DNA of 64,000 nt. Origin: JAEUJZ01 sp964460115 (GTDB lineage Bacteria; Myxococcota_A; Polyangia; Palsa-1104; JAEUJZ01). The translations under genes and the position numbers were made by a program. The number at the start of each line of letters is the position of its first letter. Position 1 is the stretch's first letter. Shown here one piece after another: positions 54,578 through 63,531 of this stretch. The stretch is from positions 1-64,000 of the forward strand of contig CAYWPR010000005.1 of assembly GCA_964460115.1 (NCBI GenBank). Reading direction: 5' to 3'. The notes beneath the pieces are model-generated. The model saw only the letters and a list, made by a program, of their open reading frames with translations. It was not told the DNA's origin and did not search any database.

Positions 54578-57500
54578 ATGCAGGTTCACGGTCTCCGTCT
54601 TGGTTTCGTGCTTGCGGGTGTCCTGTCGATTCTTTCTTGGCGCGCGCCGGCGCTGGCTTTTTCGCCCTATGATCAGGAAGTCGCCGAGCGCCTGGCCCGC
54701 TACAGCCGCGAAGCTGCACAGCCCTCGGCTGCGGCCGTTGTTCCGCTGCTTGGGCTTGGCGATTTATGGGACCTCGTCGATGACCGCGCCGCCGTTTTGA
54801 ACTTGGCCGTCGAGGCGGCGCGTCCACGGCAAAGCGTCGCGCCAAACGTGCGGGCCTACGCGCAAATGTTGCAGCGCAGCTTTGCCGGTCATCAGGCTGA
54901 CGCCAAAACCGCGGCGGCGCTGACTGCGGAATTGGGTCTAGTGCAGACGTTTTCGCTGCTTGGCCCGTTTGACAACGATGGACGGCGTGGCCACGCTGCC
55001 GTGTATGCGCCAGAGACTGAGGCCATCGCCCCGGCGCTTGATGCACGCTACGAAGGCAAAAATGCCAACGCCCAGCTGCACTGGCGCAAAGTGCCCGCGA
55101 GCAATTTGGCCCGCGATGGCAGTCTGCGCGTCGATACTTGGATGCGCCCCGATACCCAGGGCACCGCTTATGCGCTGTGCTATGTGCGCAGCCCGCGTCA
55201 GCAACGCATTGCCGTGCGCGTAGGCACTAGCGGCGCCATCAAAGTCTTTGTGAACCGCGGTACGCCGCCGGTGATAAACGAAGATGCCTATCATCCGCTG
55301 CGTCCCGATCAGCAAGTGGGTGGTGCGGTGCTTTTGGCGGGGTGGAACCGCATTCTCGTTAAGATTTCCAGCAATGATGGCCCCTGGGCCTTTGTGCTGC
55401 GGCTGACCGCCCCGGACGGCCAACCGCTTGTCGGAATTACGACAAGCGACAGCTCTCCCGCCCCAGCGTGGCCGGTGCCGCGAGCTCTGCTTTACAACGA
55501 CAGTCCGCCCGCCGATCTGCTTGCCGAGCTACGTCTGCGCGCCGATCGCATTCCCGCCAGCCAGGCCGAGGCGCGCAGCCAGGCCCTTTTGGACCTGGGC
55601 ATGTATCTGCACTTTCTGCAAATCGGCGATCCCGAGCAGCATCCGGCTGCGACGGTTTTGGCACAGGCCATGACGCTGCGGCCAACTCGGCGCGGATATC
55701 GCCTTTTGGCCCTTTCGCAAAGCGAGACCAATGAGCGGCGCTTGGCCCTTGAGGCCGGACTGCAATTGCCCGGTGATGCCGAACCGTTGGAACAGGCCCT
55801 TTTGTGGCTGGAACTCGGACGGGTGTACAGCGAAGGCCAGCGTCAGCTACAAGCGGAAGAGGCATACAAAACGGCGCAGGCGCTGGCGCCGACGCTTTAT
55901 CCTGCGGCTTTGGGGCTGGCCGAGATTCAGTCGAGTCGCGGTCTGCCTAGCCTTGCCGAGCAGATTTTGGCCGACGAACTGAATCGCCATCAAGCGATTC
56001 GGCTGCTGCGCAACCAGGCCGACCTTTTGAGCCGCGGGGGACGCGCGGCGGCGGCCGCGGTGATCTATCAGCGCATCCTTTTGGCCAAGGCAGATGATCG
56101 CGAGGCTTTGCGCGCTTTGTTTGCGCGGGCGCGGGCGCGCGGGGACACTCGCGGTGCGCTCGACTTTCTGACACGGCTGGAAACGCTGCAACCCGAAGCG
56201 ATCGCTACGCTGCGCGACCGCGTTGAGCTTCTGGAAGGGATCGGCCAGTACGAACCGGCCTTGGCTTTGCTGAATGCCGCGCTTTCGCAAATAGGTGGTG
56301 ACTCGGAATGGCACGAGCGGCGCGGCCGCCTGCTGCTGCGACTTGGGCGCAGCGATTTGGCCGTGGCGGCCTACAGAAAAGCGCTGGAACTGCGCCCGCA
56401 GAATCCGACGCTGCGCAAATACATCGCTCATTTGGATCCGCAGGCGCGTTCCAGCGAAGATCTGGCCCGCGGCTTTCGCGTCGATGTGCCCGCGCTTTTG
56501 GCGCGCTCTCGACCAAAGCCGGCGGTCGGCGATGCGGCGCGTGTACTTTTGGATCAAAAGGTCACGCGGGTGCATGGCAATGGACTGTCCGAGGTCTACG
56601 CGCAGCGGGTCGTCGAAGTCCTAGATGAACGGGGGGCTCGCGAATACGACGATTTCGACATTCGCTTTACGCCGGATACCCAGTCGGTAGAAGTCAAATC
56701 CGCCAAGGTCTACAAGCGAACCGGCGAGGTGCAAGAGGCGACCTCGCAGGAAGAAAACAACGTCTCAGAGCCCTGGTACGGCCTGTACTACGATGTTCAT
56801 GCGCAGAACATCCGTTTTACCGGGCTTTCTCCCGGCGATGTCGTCTACGTCGAGTACGTTTTGGCCGATGTCGGCCGACGCAATCTTTTGTCCGATTATT
56901 TCGGCGATCTGCACTTTATGCAGGAAGAGATTCCGCGTCTGGACAGCCGCTACACTTTGGTCCTGCCCGAGGCCGATCTATTGCGCAAGCCGCTTTACTT
57001 TAACCAAGTGCGCGGCCATCGCATCGAGCTTTTGCGCAGCGACCGCAGTGCGCACGGCAACCGCATCATCGAATTTCGCGCCGAAAACGTTCCGCGCATC
57101 GTTTCGGAACCGGGCATGCCGGGCCTGGCCGAAGTGGTTCCCTATGTTCATGTTTCGACCTACCGCACCTGGGAAGACGTCGCGACCTGGTATCAGGGCC
57201 TGGTGGCCGAGCAGCTAAAGCCCAGCCCGGAAATCACCCGCGCCGTGCGTGAGGCCGTTGCTCTGATTCCGCCCAGCGACGAGCGGGCCCGCTTGCGCGC
57301 CATCTACAACCTGGTGGTGAAAAAAACCCGTTACGTCGGGCTGGAATTCGGCATTCACGGCTATAAGCCCTACAAGGTCGCGCAGGTGTTTGCGCGCAAG
57401 TTTGGCGACTGCAAAGACAAGGCATCGCTGCTCAAAGTGATGCTCAAAGAAGTTGGCATCGACAGCACTTTGGTCTTGGCCCGCACCCGCCGCGGCGGCG

Positions 57501-58393
57501 GTATAGCGGCCGAGCCGGCGTCGCTGGCGATTTTTGATCACGCCATCGTCTATGTGCCCAAATACGACTTGTACCTGGATGGCACGGCCGAGTTCTCGGG
57601 ATCCGTAGAATTGCCGACCCCCGATCAGGACATTTCGGTGCTCATTGTTTCGGATCCGCGTCCGCCCTGGAATGGCAAAGGCCATTTGGCGCGCACACCG
57701 GTGCTGCCGGCGATTCAAAACACGGTGGTACGCCGGCTGGACGTACAGCTCGATCGAAATGGCGGTGCGCGCGTTCGCGACGATATGCAAATCAGCGGTC
57801 AGTCGGCCGAGCGTTGGCGCGAACACTACCAATCTTTTGGAACGCAAAAAGAGCGCTATGAAAAAGTCTGGAACGAAGCCTACCCCGGCACCAAAGCGCT
57901 GCGCGTCGAACTGCCAAGCATCGGCGATCTGGAACGTCCGGTGGTGGTGCGCGGCGAAGTCGAAGTGCCGGCCTGGGGACGTTCGCTGCGCAGCGACGAA
58001 AAAACCAGCGACGCCGGCGCCCGTGCCGAGCGCGGCGGCGATCTGGTTTTGCGCCCGCTCGGCCGTGAACCCGAGCTTCTGCGCAGCTTTGCCCGTCTGT
58101 CGCAGCGCAAGTACGACCTGATTCTGGGCTATCCGTGGGAAAACCACGAACAAGTGGTGCTAAGCCTGCCTGCCGGAATGGTCGCGCGGCGGCTGCCCGA
58201 ACCGCGGCATTTCAGCTCGCCATTTGGCCGCTTCGATCTTAGCGTCGGGCGCAATGGCAACCAGCTCACGATAAAAGGTGTGCTGCGCATCGATCGACAT
58301 CGCATTGACCGCGACGATTACGCGGCATTTCGGCGCTTCTGCGCCGACGTAGACAGTGCCGTCGCTCAGGAGCTAGTAGTCGGCCATGACTAG
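54578..58393 (+). CDS. giant exported TPR/DUF3857/transglutaminase-like protein, catalytic residues intact
   Basis: A 1271-residue exported protein: signal peptide, a beta sandwich region (about 90-300), TPR repeats (about 310-660, e.g. LLWLELGRVYSEGQRQLQAEEAY), a DUF3857-like beta domain (about 660-900) and a transglutaminase core in which Cys945 (GDCKDKASLL), His988 (DHAIVYV) and Asp1001 (YLDGT) make a complete triad. Proteins of this layout are widespread in Bacteroidetes and myxobacteria, usually periplasmic; the enzymatic target is unknown. It starts 23 bases after the pseudokinase gene and its last eight bases overlap the start of the next, paralogous gene, so all are probably one operon. 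Confidence 0.85.
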   Translation: MQVHGLRLGFVLAGVLSILSWRAPALAFSPYDQEVAERLARYSREAAQPSAAAVVPLLGLGDLWDLVDDRAAVLNLAVEAARPRQSVAPNVRAYAQMLQRSFAGHQADAKTAAALTAELGLVQTFSLLGPFDNDGRRGHAAVYAPETEAIAPALDARYEGKNANAQLHWRKVPASNLARDGSLRVDTWMRPDTQGTAYALCYVRSPRQQRIAVRVGTSGAIKVFVNRGTPPVINEDAYHPLRPDQQVGGAVLLAGWNRILVKISSNDGPWAFVLRLTAPDGQPLVGITTSDSSPAPAWPVPRALLYNDSPPADLLAELRLRADRIPASQAEARSQALLDLGMYLHFLQIGDPEQHPAATVLAQAMTLRPTRRGYRLLALSQSETNERRLALEAGLQLPGDAEPLEQALLWLELGRVYSEGQRQLQAEEAYKTAQALAPTLYPAALGLAEIQSSRGLPSLAEQILADELNRHQAIRLLRNQADLLSRGGRAAAAAVIYQRILLAKADDREALRALFARARARGDTRGALDFLTRLETLQPEAIATLRDRVELLEGIGQYEPALALLNAALSQIGGDSEWHERRGRLLLRLGRSDLAVAAYRKALELRPQNPTLRKYIAHLDPQARSSEDLARGFRVDVPALLARSRPKPAVGDAARVLLDQKVTRVHGNGLSEVYAQRVVEVLDERGAREYDDFDIRFTPDTQSVEVKSAKVYKRTGEVQEATSQEENNVSEPWYGLYYDVHAQNIRFTGLSPGDVVYVEYVLADVGRRNLLSDYFGDLHFMQEEIPRLDSRYTLVLPEADLLRKPLYFNQVRGHRIELLRSDRSAHGNRIIEFRAENVPRIVSEPGMPGLAEVVPYVHVSTYRTWEDVATWYQGLVAEQLKPSPEITRAVREAVALIPPSDERARLRAIYNLVVKKTRYVGLEFGIHGYKPYKVAQVFARKFGDCKDKASLLKVMLKEVGIDSTLVLARTRRGGGIAAEPASLAIFDHAIVYVPKYDLYLDGTAEFSGSVELPTPDQDISVLIVSDPRPPWNGKGHLARTPVLPAIQNTVVRRLDVQLDRNGGARVRDDMQISGQSAERWREHYQSFGTQKERYEKVWNEAYPGTKALRVELPSIGDLERPVVVRGEVEVPAWGRSLRSDEKTSDAGARAERGGDLVLRPLGREPELLRSFARLSQRKYDLILGYPWENHEQVVLSLPAGMVARRLPEPRHFSSPFGRFDLSVGRNGNQLTIKGVLRIDRHRIDRDDYAAFRRFCADVDSAVAQELVVGHD

Positions 58394-61300
58394 AGCCCAT
58401 CTTAAAAAAACGACTTCCCCGCTGAAGAAGCCGCTGTGCGCGTGGGGATTGTTATGCTTGGTTTTTTCGGGATGCGCGACCTCACGGTCATTGCCCGTCG
58501 ACAAACCGCCGCAGCTACCGCCCGAGCGTCTGCAGCGCGAGCGCAGCGAGCTTGAACAGCGCGCCCAGAACGATACGCAGGGCGGCTTGTCCGATCCCGC
58601 GCTTTTGCGCGAGCTTGGCTGGGCTCTGCTTATCGAAGGGCATTGGCAGCGCGCTGAAGCGGTGCTGGAGCGCGCGCGAACGCCGCAGACCGGGGGCGAC
58701 TTGCGAACTCTGCTAGGGCTGGCGCTGTGCGCGCAGGAAAGCGGCCAGCCCTACAAAGCGCAGGAGCTTTGGCTGCGTATTTTGGAAAGCGCGGCGGATA
58801 AAGCCCATACGCCGCTGCAAAAGAGCAGCGGACGCGGTGGCGGTGATCCTTGGGCCGCGGCGATGGCCGAGGCGGCGGCGCATCGGCTGTTGACGCTGGG
58901 CGCCGATGGCCGCGGCATCGAGGCTGAACGCCGGCTGCGGCAGCGAATTTTAGCCGTGCTTGCGCGAAAAACTCTGCCGCTGGAAGCCGTCCAGCTGCTG
59001 AGTGCCCTTTTGGGGCAGCTTTTGCGCCTGGCCGGTGATGAAGGATCGGCCCGCCGCGTCGATGCCGAGCGCGGTTGTCCTACCCATTTTTATCTAAGCG
59101 GTCCGGTGGGGCATTTGCCGGCGCTCGACTTGCTGACTCCATTTGCCGCCGACGATCCGGCCCGAGATGCGCAAATCGGCAATTATCGTCGGCGTAGCGG
59201 GTATGGCTGCAGCGTCACGCTGGATGGTTCTAGCGGCCGACCGGGCGTCATGCACGCGATCACTTGGGTGCAGGTCCAGCAAGGCGAAAGCCAGCCGCTG
59301 ACTATCGAAAGCGGCAATGCTCCCTGGGCGCTTTATATCGATGGTCGTTTAAGCTACTTGGAACAAGATCCGCCGCGCCGGCGCCATCTTATGGCCCATA
59401 TGGCGCCGGGCTGGCATGCGCTGGTGCTGAAAGTCGGCACTGCCGGACGCGTCCAATTGCAACTGAGCGCGCCCGGAGTGCGCTTTTTCGACGGACCGCT
59501 GACGCAGGCGCCGCGACCGAGCGCGCAATCGGCCGTGATCGTGCGGCGTCGGCCCTTGGCAGAGCTGCTCGATGCCAAAAGCGGTCGCGAAGAAGTTCTG
59601 CGGGCGTTTTTGCGCGCTCAGCAGGCCCACATGATGGGTGATGCCGAGGCTGGTTTGCAGGCCATCGACGTCGTTTCGGAAAGCGTGCCGCAATTTGCCT
59701 CGCTTACCATGCTGCGCGCCGCGCTGCTTCTGGAAGATCGCACTCGTCCGGAAGTTCTTTTGCGCGATCAGACGCGCAACCTTTTGGAACAGGTTCTGCG
59801 CACGGCTCCTGAACTTTGGCGAGCTCGTTTGTCGCTGGCCACTTTGCTTTTGCAAGAAGATCACCCCGAACGCGCGCAAGAGGTGCTGGAGGCCGTGGCG
59901 CGGCCCAAAGAGCCAAGCTGGCAATTGCCGCTGCTTTTGTATCGAGTCCTCAAAGCCCGCGGCTGGCTGATTGAGGCCGAAAAAGCCTTGCGCGGTGCCC
60001 TGGCTCTTGGGCCGAGCGCCTGCGGTGTGCTTGAGGCAGAAACCGATCTGCGGCGCGAGCAGCAAGACGTGCGCGGTGCCCTGTCCGCCGCGGCCAAGCT
60101 TTACGCCTGTAACCCCTACAGCGATCGTCCTGCCGAGCTCTTGATTGAAACTGGGCAGCTTATCCAAGCCCAGCGCGAATACGAGCGACTGCTGTCTTTA
60201 GAACCCGAAAATGACGAATGGCAAAGTGGCCTGGCGCGAGTTTTGATGAGCCGCCTTGGGCCCGGCGATTCGGAACGCGCGCTGAGCTTGCGCACTGCTT
60301 TGTCGGCGCGCTCGCCGCGCAATAGCACCTACCGGGTGGACCTGGCCAATACGCTTTTGAGCTTAGGGCGGCGCGCCGAAGCCCTGGACGTGCTCCATGC
60401 CGGGCTGCAGATCGTGCCGGAATCAGAGGATCTTTTGCGCGCCCTCTTGGCGCTGGGCGAACGCGGTCCACTTTCCGCTTTTCGCATCGATGGGCGCAAA
60501 GTGATACGCGATTTTCTGGCCCAAAATCCTGGCTCTTTCGCTGATGAACCGGCGGTGCTCGTGCTCGATCGAACAGTGATTCGAGTGATGCCTACCGGAG
60601 CCCGCCTGACGCTAACCCACAACATCATTCGCGTTTTGACCAAGGATGGGCTGACCAAATTCGGCGAAGTCAAAATTCCCGAGGGCGCAGAAATTTTGAC
60701 GCTGCGGACGATCAAATCCGACGGCACCACGCGTGAACCCGAAGAGATTCCCGAAAAAGAAGGCGTCTCGGCCCCGGATCTGGAGGTCGGAGATTATGTC
60801 GAATTTGAATATCTGGAACACGATGCGCCGCTGCCCGCATTTCCGCGTGGTTTTCTGTCCGAGCGCTTTTATTTCGCCTCGGTAGATGCGCCCCTAGACC
60901 GCAGCGAATACATCCTGGTGGTGCCCGCTGACCTGAAGCTGCAAATCGACGTGCGCGGTCCGCTAAAAGACGGCCAGCGCGATGTGCCGCAAGCAGAGGT
61001 AAAGACGCAGGAAGATCTGCAAATCTATACTTGGCAAAAGCGGCAATCGCCGCGCATGCGCCCGGAGCCGCCGCTCAGCGAGGCGACGATCGAAGAATGG
61101 TTGCCTTCGGTGCGCGTTGCGGCCGGGCTGTCTTTCGCCGGATATGCCAACTTTTTGCGCGACCGTCGGGTGCGCACTCTGGCACTAGGGCGCGAAGTGC
61201 GGGCGCAGGCCATTCAAATCGTCGGTCCGCTGCCCAAAGCCGATGAAGAGCCCCCGCGTGAGCCGCTCGATCGTCTGATTCTGCGGGCGCAAAAACTGGA

Positions 61301-62456
61301 TGAATGGGTGCGGCACAATATACGCGATGGCGGTTCGCTCGACGAGCCAGCGACTTCAATTCTGGCGCGCCGACAAGGACGGCGCGATGTGCTGCTTTTG
61401 GCGCTGCTTCGCGCCGCCGGCATCGCCGCAGAGATGTGGCTGGTGCGGCCGCAAACCGCGCCGCAACTGGATGGTCCGCTTCCCGACTTGACGGCGTATC
61501 AGGAAGCGATTTTGGCGGTGGCTCCGGGGCGTGGTCCAGGGGGCCAGCCGATTTTGTTTTTGGATCCGACCTATAGGCATCTGCCTTCTGGTTATGTGCG
61601 TCCGATGCTGCGCGGCGCGCGGGCGCTGCGCCTGCCAGAGCCGCTCGCGGCCCCACCGCTGCCCGAAGCCAGTTTTGCCGAGGTGCAGATTGCGCCGGAA
61701 GGGGGGCCTCCGGCAAGTTGGCGGCTTTTGGCGGCGGCCGCGCCGGGACCGCCGTGGACAAGCACCGCCAGCATGAAAGACAGCCGCCGGCTGAGCATGG
61801 AAATGACGCTAGCCGCCGATGGATCTGGCGAAGTGGCGGTGCGCGAAACGCTAAGCGGCGGTCCGGCTTTGGAATGGCGCGAGCACGTCGAAAACCTTTC
61901 TCAGGAAAAGCTGCGCCAAGAGCTTGAACAGCGGGCGCTCGGTTTTTATTTTCCCGGAGCCAGCCTGCTCGACCTCAAGTACGGCCCGATGGATCGTGAC
62001 GATGAGCCGCTTTCCATCGAATATCGATTTTTTGCGCCGCATTTGGCGCACCGCCGCGGAGAGGCGAGCACCAGTGAACTGGTTCTGCCCGCGCCCTATC
62101 CAGTGCTGCTTAGCCGCAACTACATTCATGTCGCGCATCGGCAGACGCCGCTTTTGCTGCACTACGTTCAGCCCACGGTGATCGATGCGCAGATTCACTT
62201 GCCCAAAGGTGCGCGGCTGGTTCAATCTGCCCCTACGGTGGAGCTTTCCGAGTTTGGTCACTTCTTGCAGCAAGTCAGCTTGGCGAACTCAAACGAAAAT
62301 CTGACGCTGCACGCCGAGCTGTCGCTGCCGCTTTTGCGAATCGAACCGGAACGCTATGCGCAGTTTGTCGAGTTCGCGCGTCGCATCGACGGCACCGAAG
62401 AAAGCATCGCAGTGTTCACCGTTTCACCGCAAAGTGCGCTATTGATCAAGCGATGA
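58386..62456 (+). CDS. giant TPR/DUF3857 lipoprotein with an inactivated transglutaminase-like domain
   Basis: A 1356-residue paralogue of the preceding protein. It is a lipoprotein (LLCLVFSGCATS), followed by TPR-rich segments, a DUF3857-like region (about 715-900) and a transglutaminase-like core. Here the catalytic positions are not conserved: the segment aligned with GDCKDKA is RQGRRDVL (Gln997 in place of Cys), the HAIVYV position is QEAILAV (Glu for His), and only FLDPTYR keeps the Asp. The domain is thus unlikely to be an enzyme. The ATG lies eight bases inside the end of the active paralogue gene, and the TGA overlaps clpS (ATGA). A scaffold or inhibitor role is inference. Confidence 0.85.
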   Translation: MTRAHLKKTTSPLKKPLCAWGLLCLVFSGCATSRSLPVDKPPQLPPERLQRERSELEQRAQNDTQGGLSDPALLRELGWALLIEGHWQRAEAVLERARTPQTGGDLRTLLGLALCAQESGQPYKAQELWLRILESAADKAHTPLQKSSGRGGGDPWAAAMAEAAAHRLLTLGADGRGIEAERRLRQRILAVLARKTLPLEAVQLLSALLGQLLRLAGDEGSARRVDAERGCPTHFYLSGPVGHLPALDLLTPFAADDPARDAQIGNYRRRSGYGCSVTLDGSSGRPGVMHAITWVQVQQGESQPLTIESGNAPWALYIDGRLSYLEQDPPRRRHLMAHMAPGWHALVLKVGTAGRVQLQLSAPGVRFFDGPLTQAPRPSAQSAVIVRRRPLAELLDAKSGREEVLRAFLRAQQAHMMGDAEAGLQAIDVVSESVPQFASLTMLRAALLLEDRTRPEVLLRDQTRNLLEQVLRTAPELWRARLSLATLLLQEDHPERAQEVLEAVARPKEPSWQLPLLLYRVLKARGWLIEAEKALRGALALGPSACGVLEAETDLRREQQDVRGALSAAAKLYACNPYSDRPAELLIETGQLIQAQREYERLLSLEPENDEWQSGLARVLMSRLGPGDSERALSLRTALSARSPRNSTYRVDLANTLLSLGRRAEALDVLHAGLQIVPESEDLLRALLALGERGPLSAFRIDGRKVIRDFLAQNPGSFADEPAVLVLDRTVIRVMPTGARLTLTHNIIRVLTKDGLTKFGEVKIPEGAEILTLRTIKSDGTTREPEEIPEKEGVSAPDLEVGDYVEFEYLEHDAPLPAFPRGFLSERFYFASVDAPLDRSEYILVVPADLKLQIDVRGPLKDGQRDVPQAEVKTQEDLQIYTWQKRQSPRMRPEPPLSEATIEEWLPSVRVAAGLSFAGYANFLRDRRVRTLALGREVRAQAIQIVGPLPKADEEPPREPLDRLILRAQKLDEWVRHNIRDGGSLDEPATSILARRQGRRDVLLLALLRAAGIAAEMWLVRPQTAPQLDGPLPDLTAYQEAILAVAPGRGPGGQPILFLDPTYRHLPSGYVRPMLRGARALRLPEPLAAPPLPEASFAEVQIAPEGGPPASWRLLAAAAPGPPWTSTASMKDSRRLSMEMTLAADGSGEVAVRETLSGGPALEWREHVENLSQEKLRQELEQRALGFYFPGASLLDLKYGPMDRDDEPLSIEYRFFAPHLAHRRGEASTSELVLPAPYPVLLSRNYIHVAHRQTPLLLHYVQPTVIDAQIHLPKGARLVQSAPTVELSEFGHFLQQVSLANSNENLTLHAELSLPLLRIEPERYAQFVEFARRIDGTEESIAVFTVSPQSALLIKR

Positions 62457-62776
62457 GCCGCCTGCGCCCCAAACAAGACGACACCAGCATTGTGGTGGAC
62501 AAAAAAGCAGCGCCGCGGCTGAAGCCTCCGCAGATGTACAAAGTGCTGCTGCACAATGACGACTACACCTCGATGGATTTTGTCGTCGCAGTGCTACAGA
62601 CGGTCTTTCATCACGGACAGGCGTCAGCAACGCGCATCATGCTGCACATCCACCATAGCGGAGTTGGCGTGGCGGGCCTTTTCCCTTACGAAATCGCCGA
62701 AACCAAAGTTCGCAAAGTCTTGGCCATGGCGAAAGAAGCGGAATATCCGCTGCTTTGCACCATGGAGTCGGCTTAG
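62453..62776 (+). CDS. clpS: ATP-dependent Clp protease adaptor ClpS
   Basis: A 107-residue N-end-rule adaptor that delivers substrates to ClpAP. It matches the family: KPPQMYKVLLHNDDYTSMDFVVAVL with the DDYT substrate-binding residues, VFHHGQASATRIMLHIHHSGVGVAG and FPYEIAETKV. The disordered N-terminal 20 residues are typical of the activating tail. ATG 62453 overlaps the previous stop codon (ATGA). No clpA follows; the next gene is on the other strand, so any partner is encoded elsewhere. Confidence 0.95.
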   Translation: MSRLRPKQDDTSIVVDKKAAPRLKPPQMYKVLLHNDDYTSMDFVVAVLQTVFHHGQASATRIMLHIHHSGVGVAGLFPYEIAETKVRKVLAMAKEAEYPLLCTMESA

Positions 62777-62782
62777 TTCTTT

Positions 62783-63418
62783 TTAGCGCCGGCGCGGTTT
62801 CTTTTTGGGTTTGCTCGGTGGCTTCGAAGCTGCTTTGCCTTCGGCTTCGGGGCTGGGAGTGCTGCCAGATGGTGCCGCCTCCGCCGTGCTGGCAGGGCTT
62901 GTGGCGCTCGGCGGGGCGGCCGATTCGTGCTCCGGTTCGAGTGCCACCGCTGCCGCCGCAGCAACTGGTGCTTCCGGTTCGGATTTTGCCGGTGCCGCTG
63001 TGACCGCTGGCGCTTCCGGCGTAAATTTTACCGGCGGCGTTGCCAGCACCAGCGCTTCTGGCTGGGGCTTAACCACCGTCACCGCAACCACTTGCGCTTC
63101 GGAATCGGGTTTTAAAAGTGCTACTGTGTCCGTCGGCGCTTCCGGCTCAAATTCAGCGGCCGGCGCGGTCTGTAGATGCAGCTCTCGCAGCCAGCGCGGC
63201 AGCTTGGTCGCAGCGACTGGCGCCATTAGCATGCCGGCGCCGGTGCCCTCGCGCACCCGCTGAACTTGTACGGGCAATTCTTTGTCTTGGTGCGATAGCA
63301 CTAGCTGCGTTGCCACCGGCATCGGTCCCTCAAATTCGACAAACAGCCCGCCATTTTCAAAATGGATGCGAGCCCCTTTGGCGATGGGCAGCCCCTGGTA
63401 CATGACATCGACACTCAT
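62783..63418 (-). CDS. PilZ-like protein with a long low-complexity tail
   Basis: A 211-residue protein. Residues 1-80 form a beta-rich unit (KGARIHFENGGLFVEFEGPMPVATQLVLSH, RVREGTGAGMLM) that resembles a PilZ barrel without clear arginine and DxSxxG motifs, so c-di-GMP binding is doubtful. The rest is disordered, rich in Pro, Glu, Ala and Ser with repeated EPEAP units, ending in a highly basic KPPSKPKKKPRRR. No family is certain. No Shine-Dalgarno sequence before the ATG. Convergent with clpS, six bases apart, and divergent from glmS. Confidence 0.65.
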   Translation of the reverse strand: MSVDVMYQGLPIAKGARIHFENGGLFVEFEGPMPVATQLVLSHQDKELPVQVQRVREGTGAGMLMAPVAATKLPRWLRELHLQTAPAAEFEPEAPTDTVALLKPDSEAQVVAVTVVKPQPEALVLATPPVKFTPEAPAVTAAPAKSEPEAPVAAAAAVALEPEHESAAPPSATSPASTAEAAPSGSTPSPEAEGKAASKPPSKPKKKPRRR

Positions 63419-63472
63419 GGCCTAACAGGTTAACAAATAAAGGTTTGTCAGGGTACAAATCAGCGCCATCAT

Positions 63473-63501
63473 TTGCGCCCTAGGCCTGCCCAGCGCATTA
63501 T
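63473..63501 (+). promoter_or_regulatory. predicted promoter of glmS
   Basis: TTGCGC (63473-63478), a 17-base spacer and CATTAT (63496-63501), each matching the consensus at four of six positions, about 30 bases upstream of the glmS ATG. No ribozyme-like element is recognisable in the 113-base gap. Confidence 0.45.
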
Positions 63502-63531
63502 TTGGCCCCTTGAAAGTGAGGCAATCAGAAC

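Noticed and set aside
63419..63531. Possible glmS ribozyme upstream of glmS
   Set aside because: The gap is too short and shows no ribozyme-like core; the ribozyme is mostly a Firmicutes feature.
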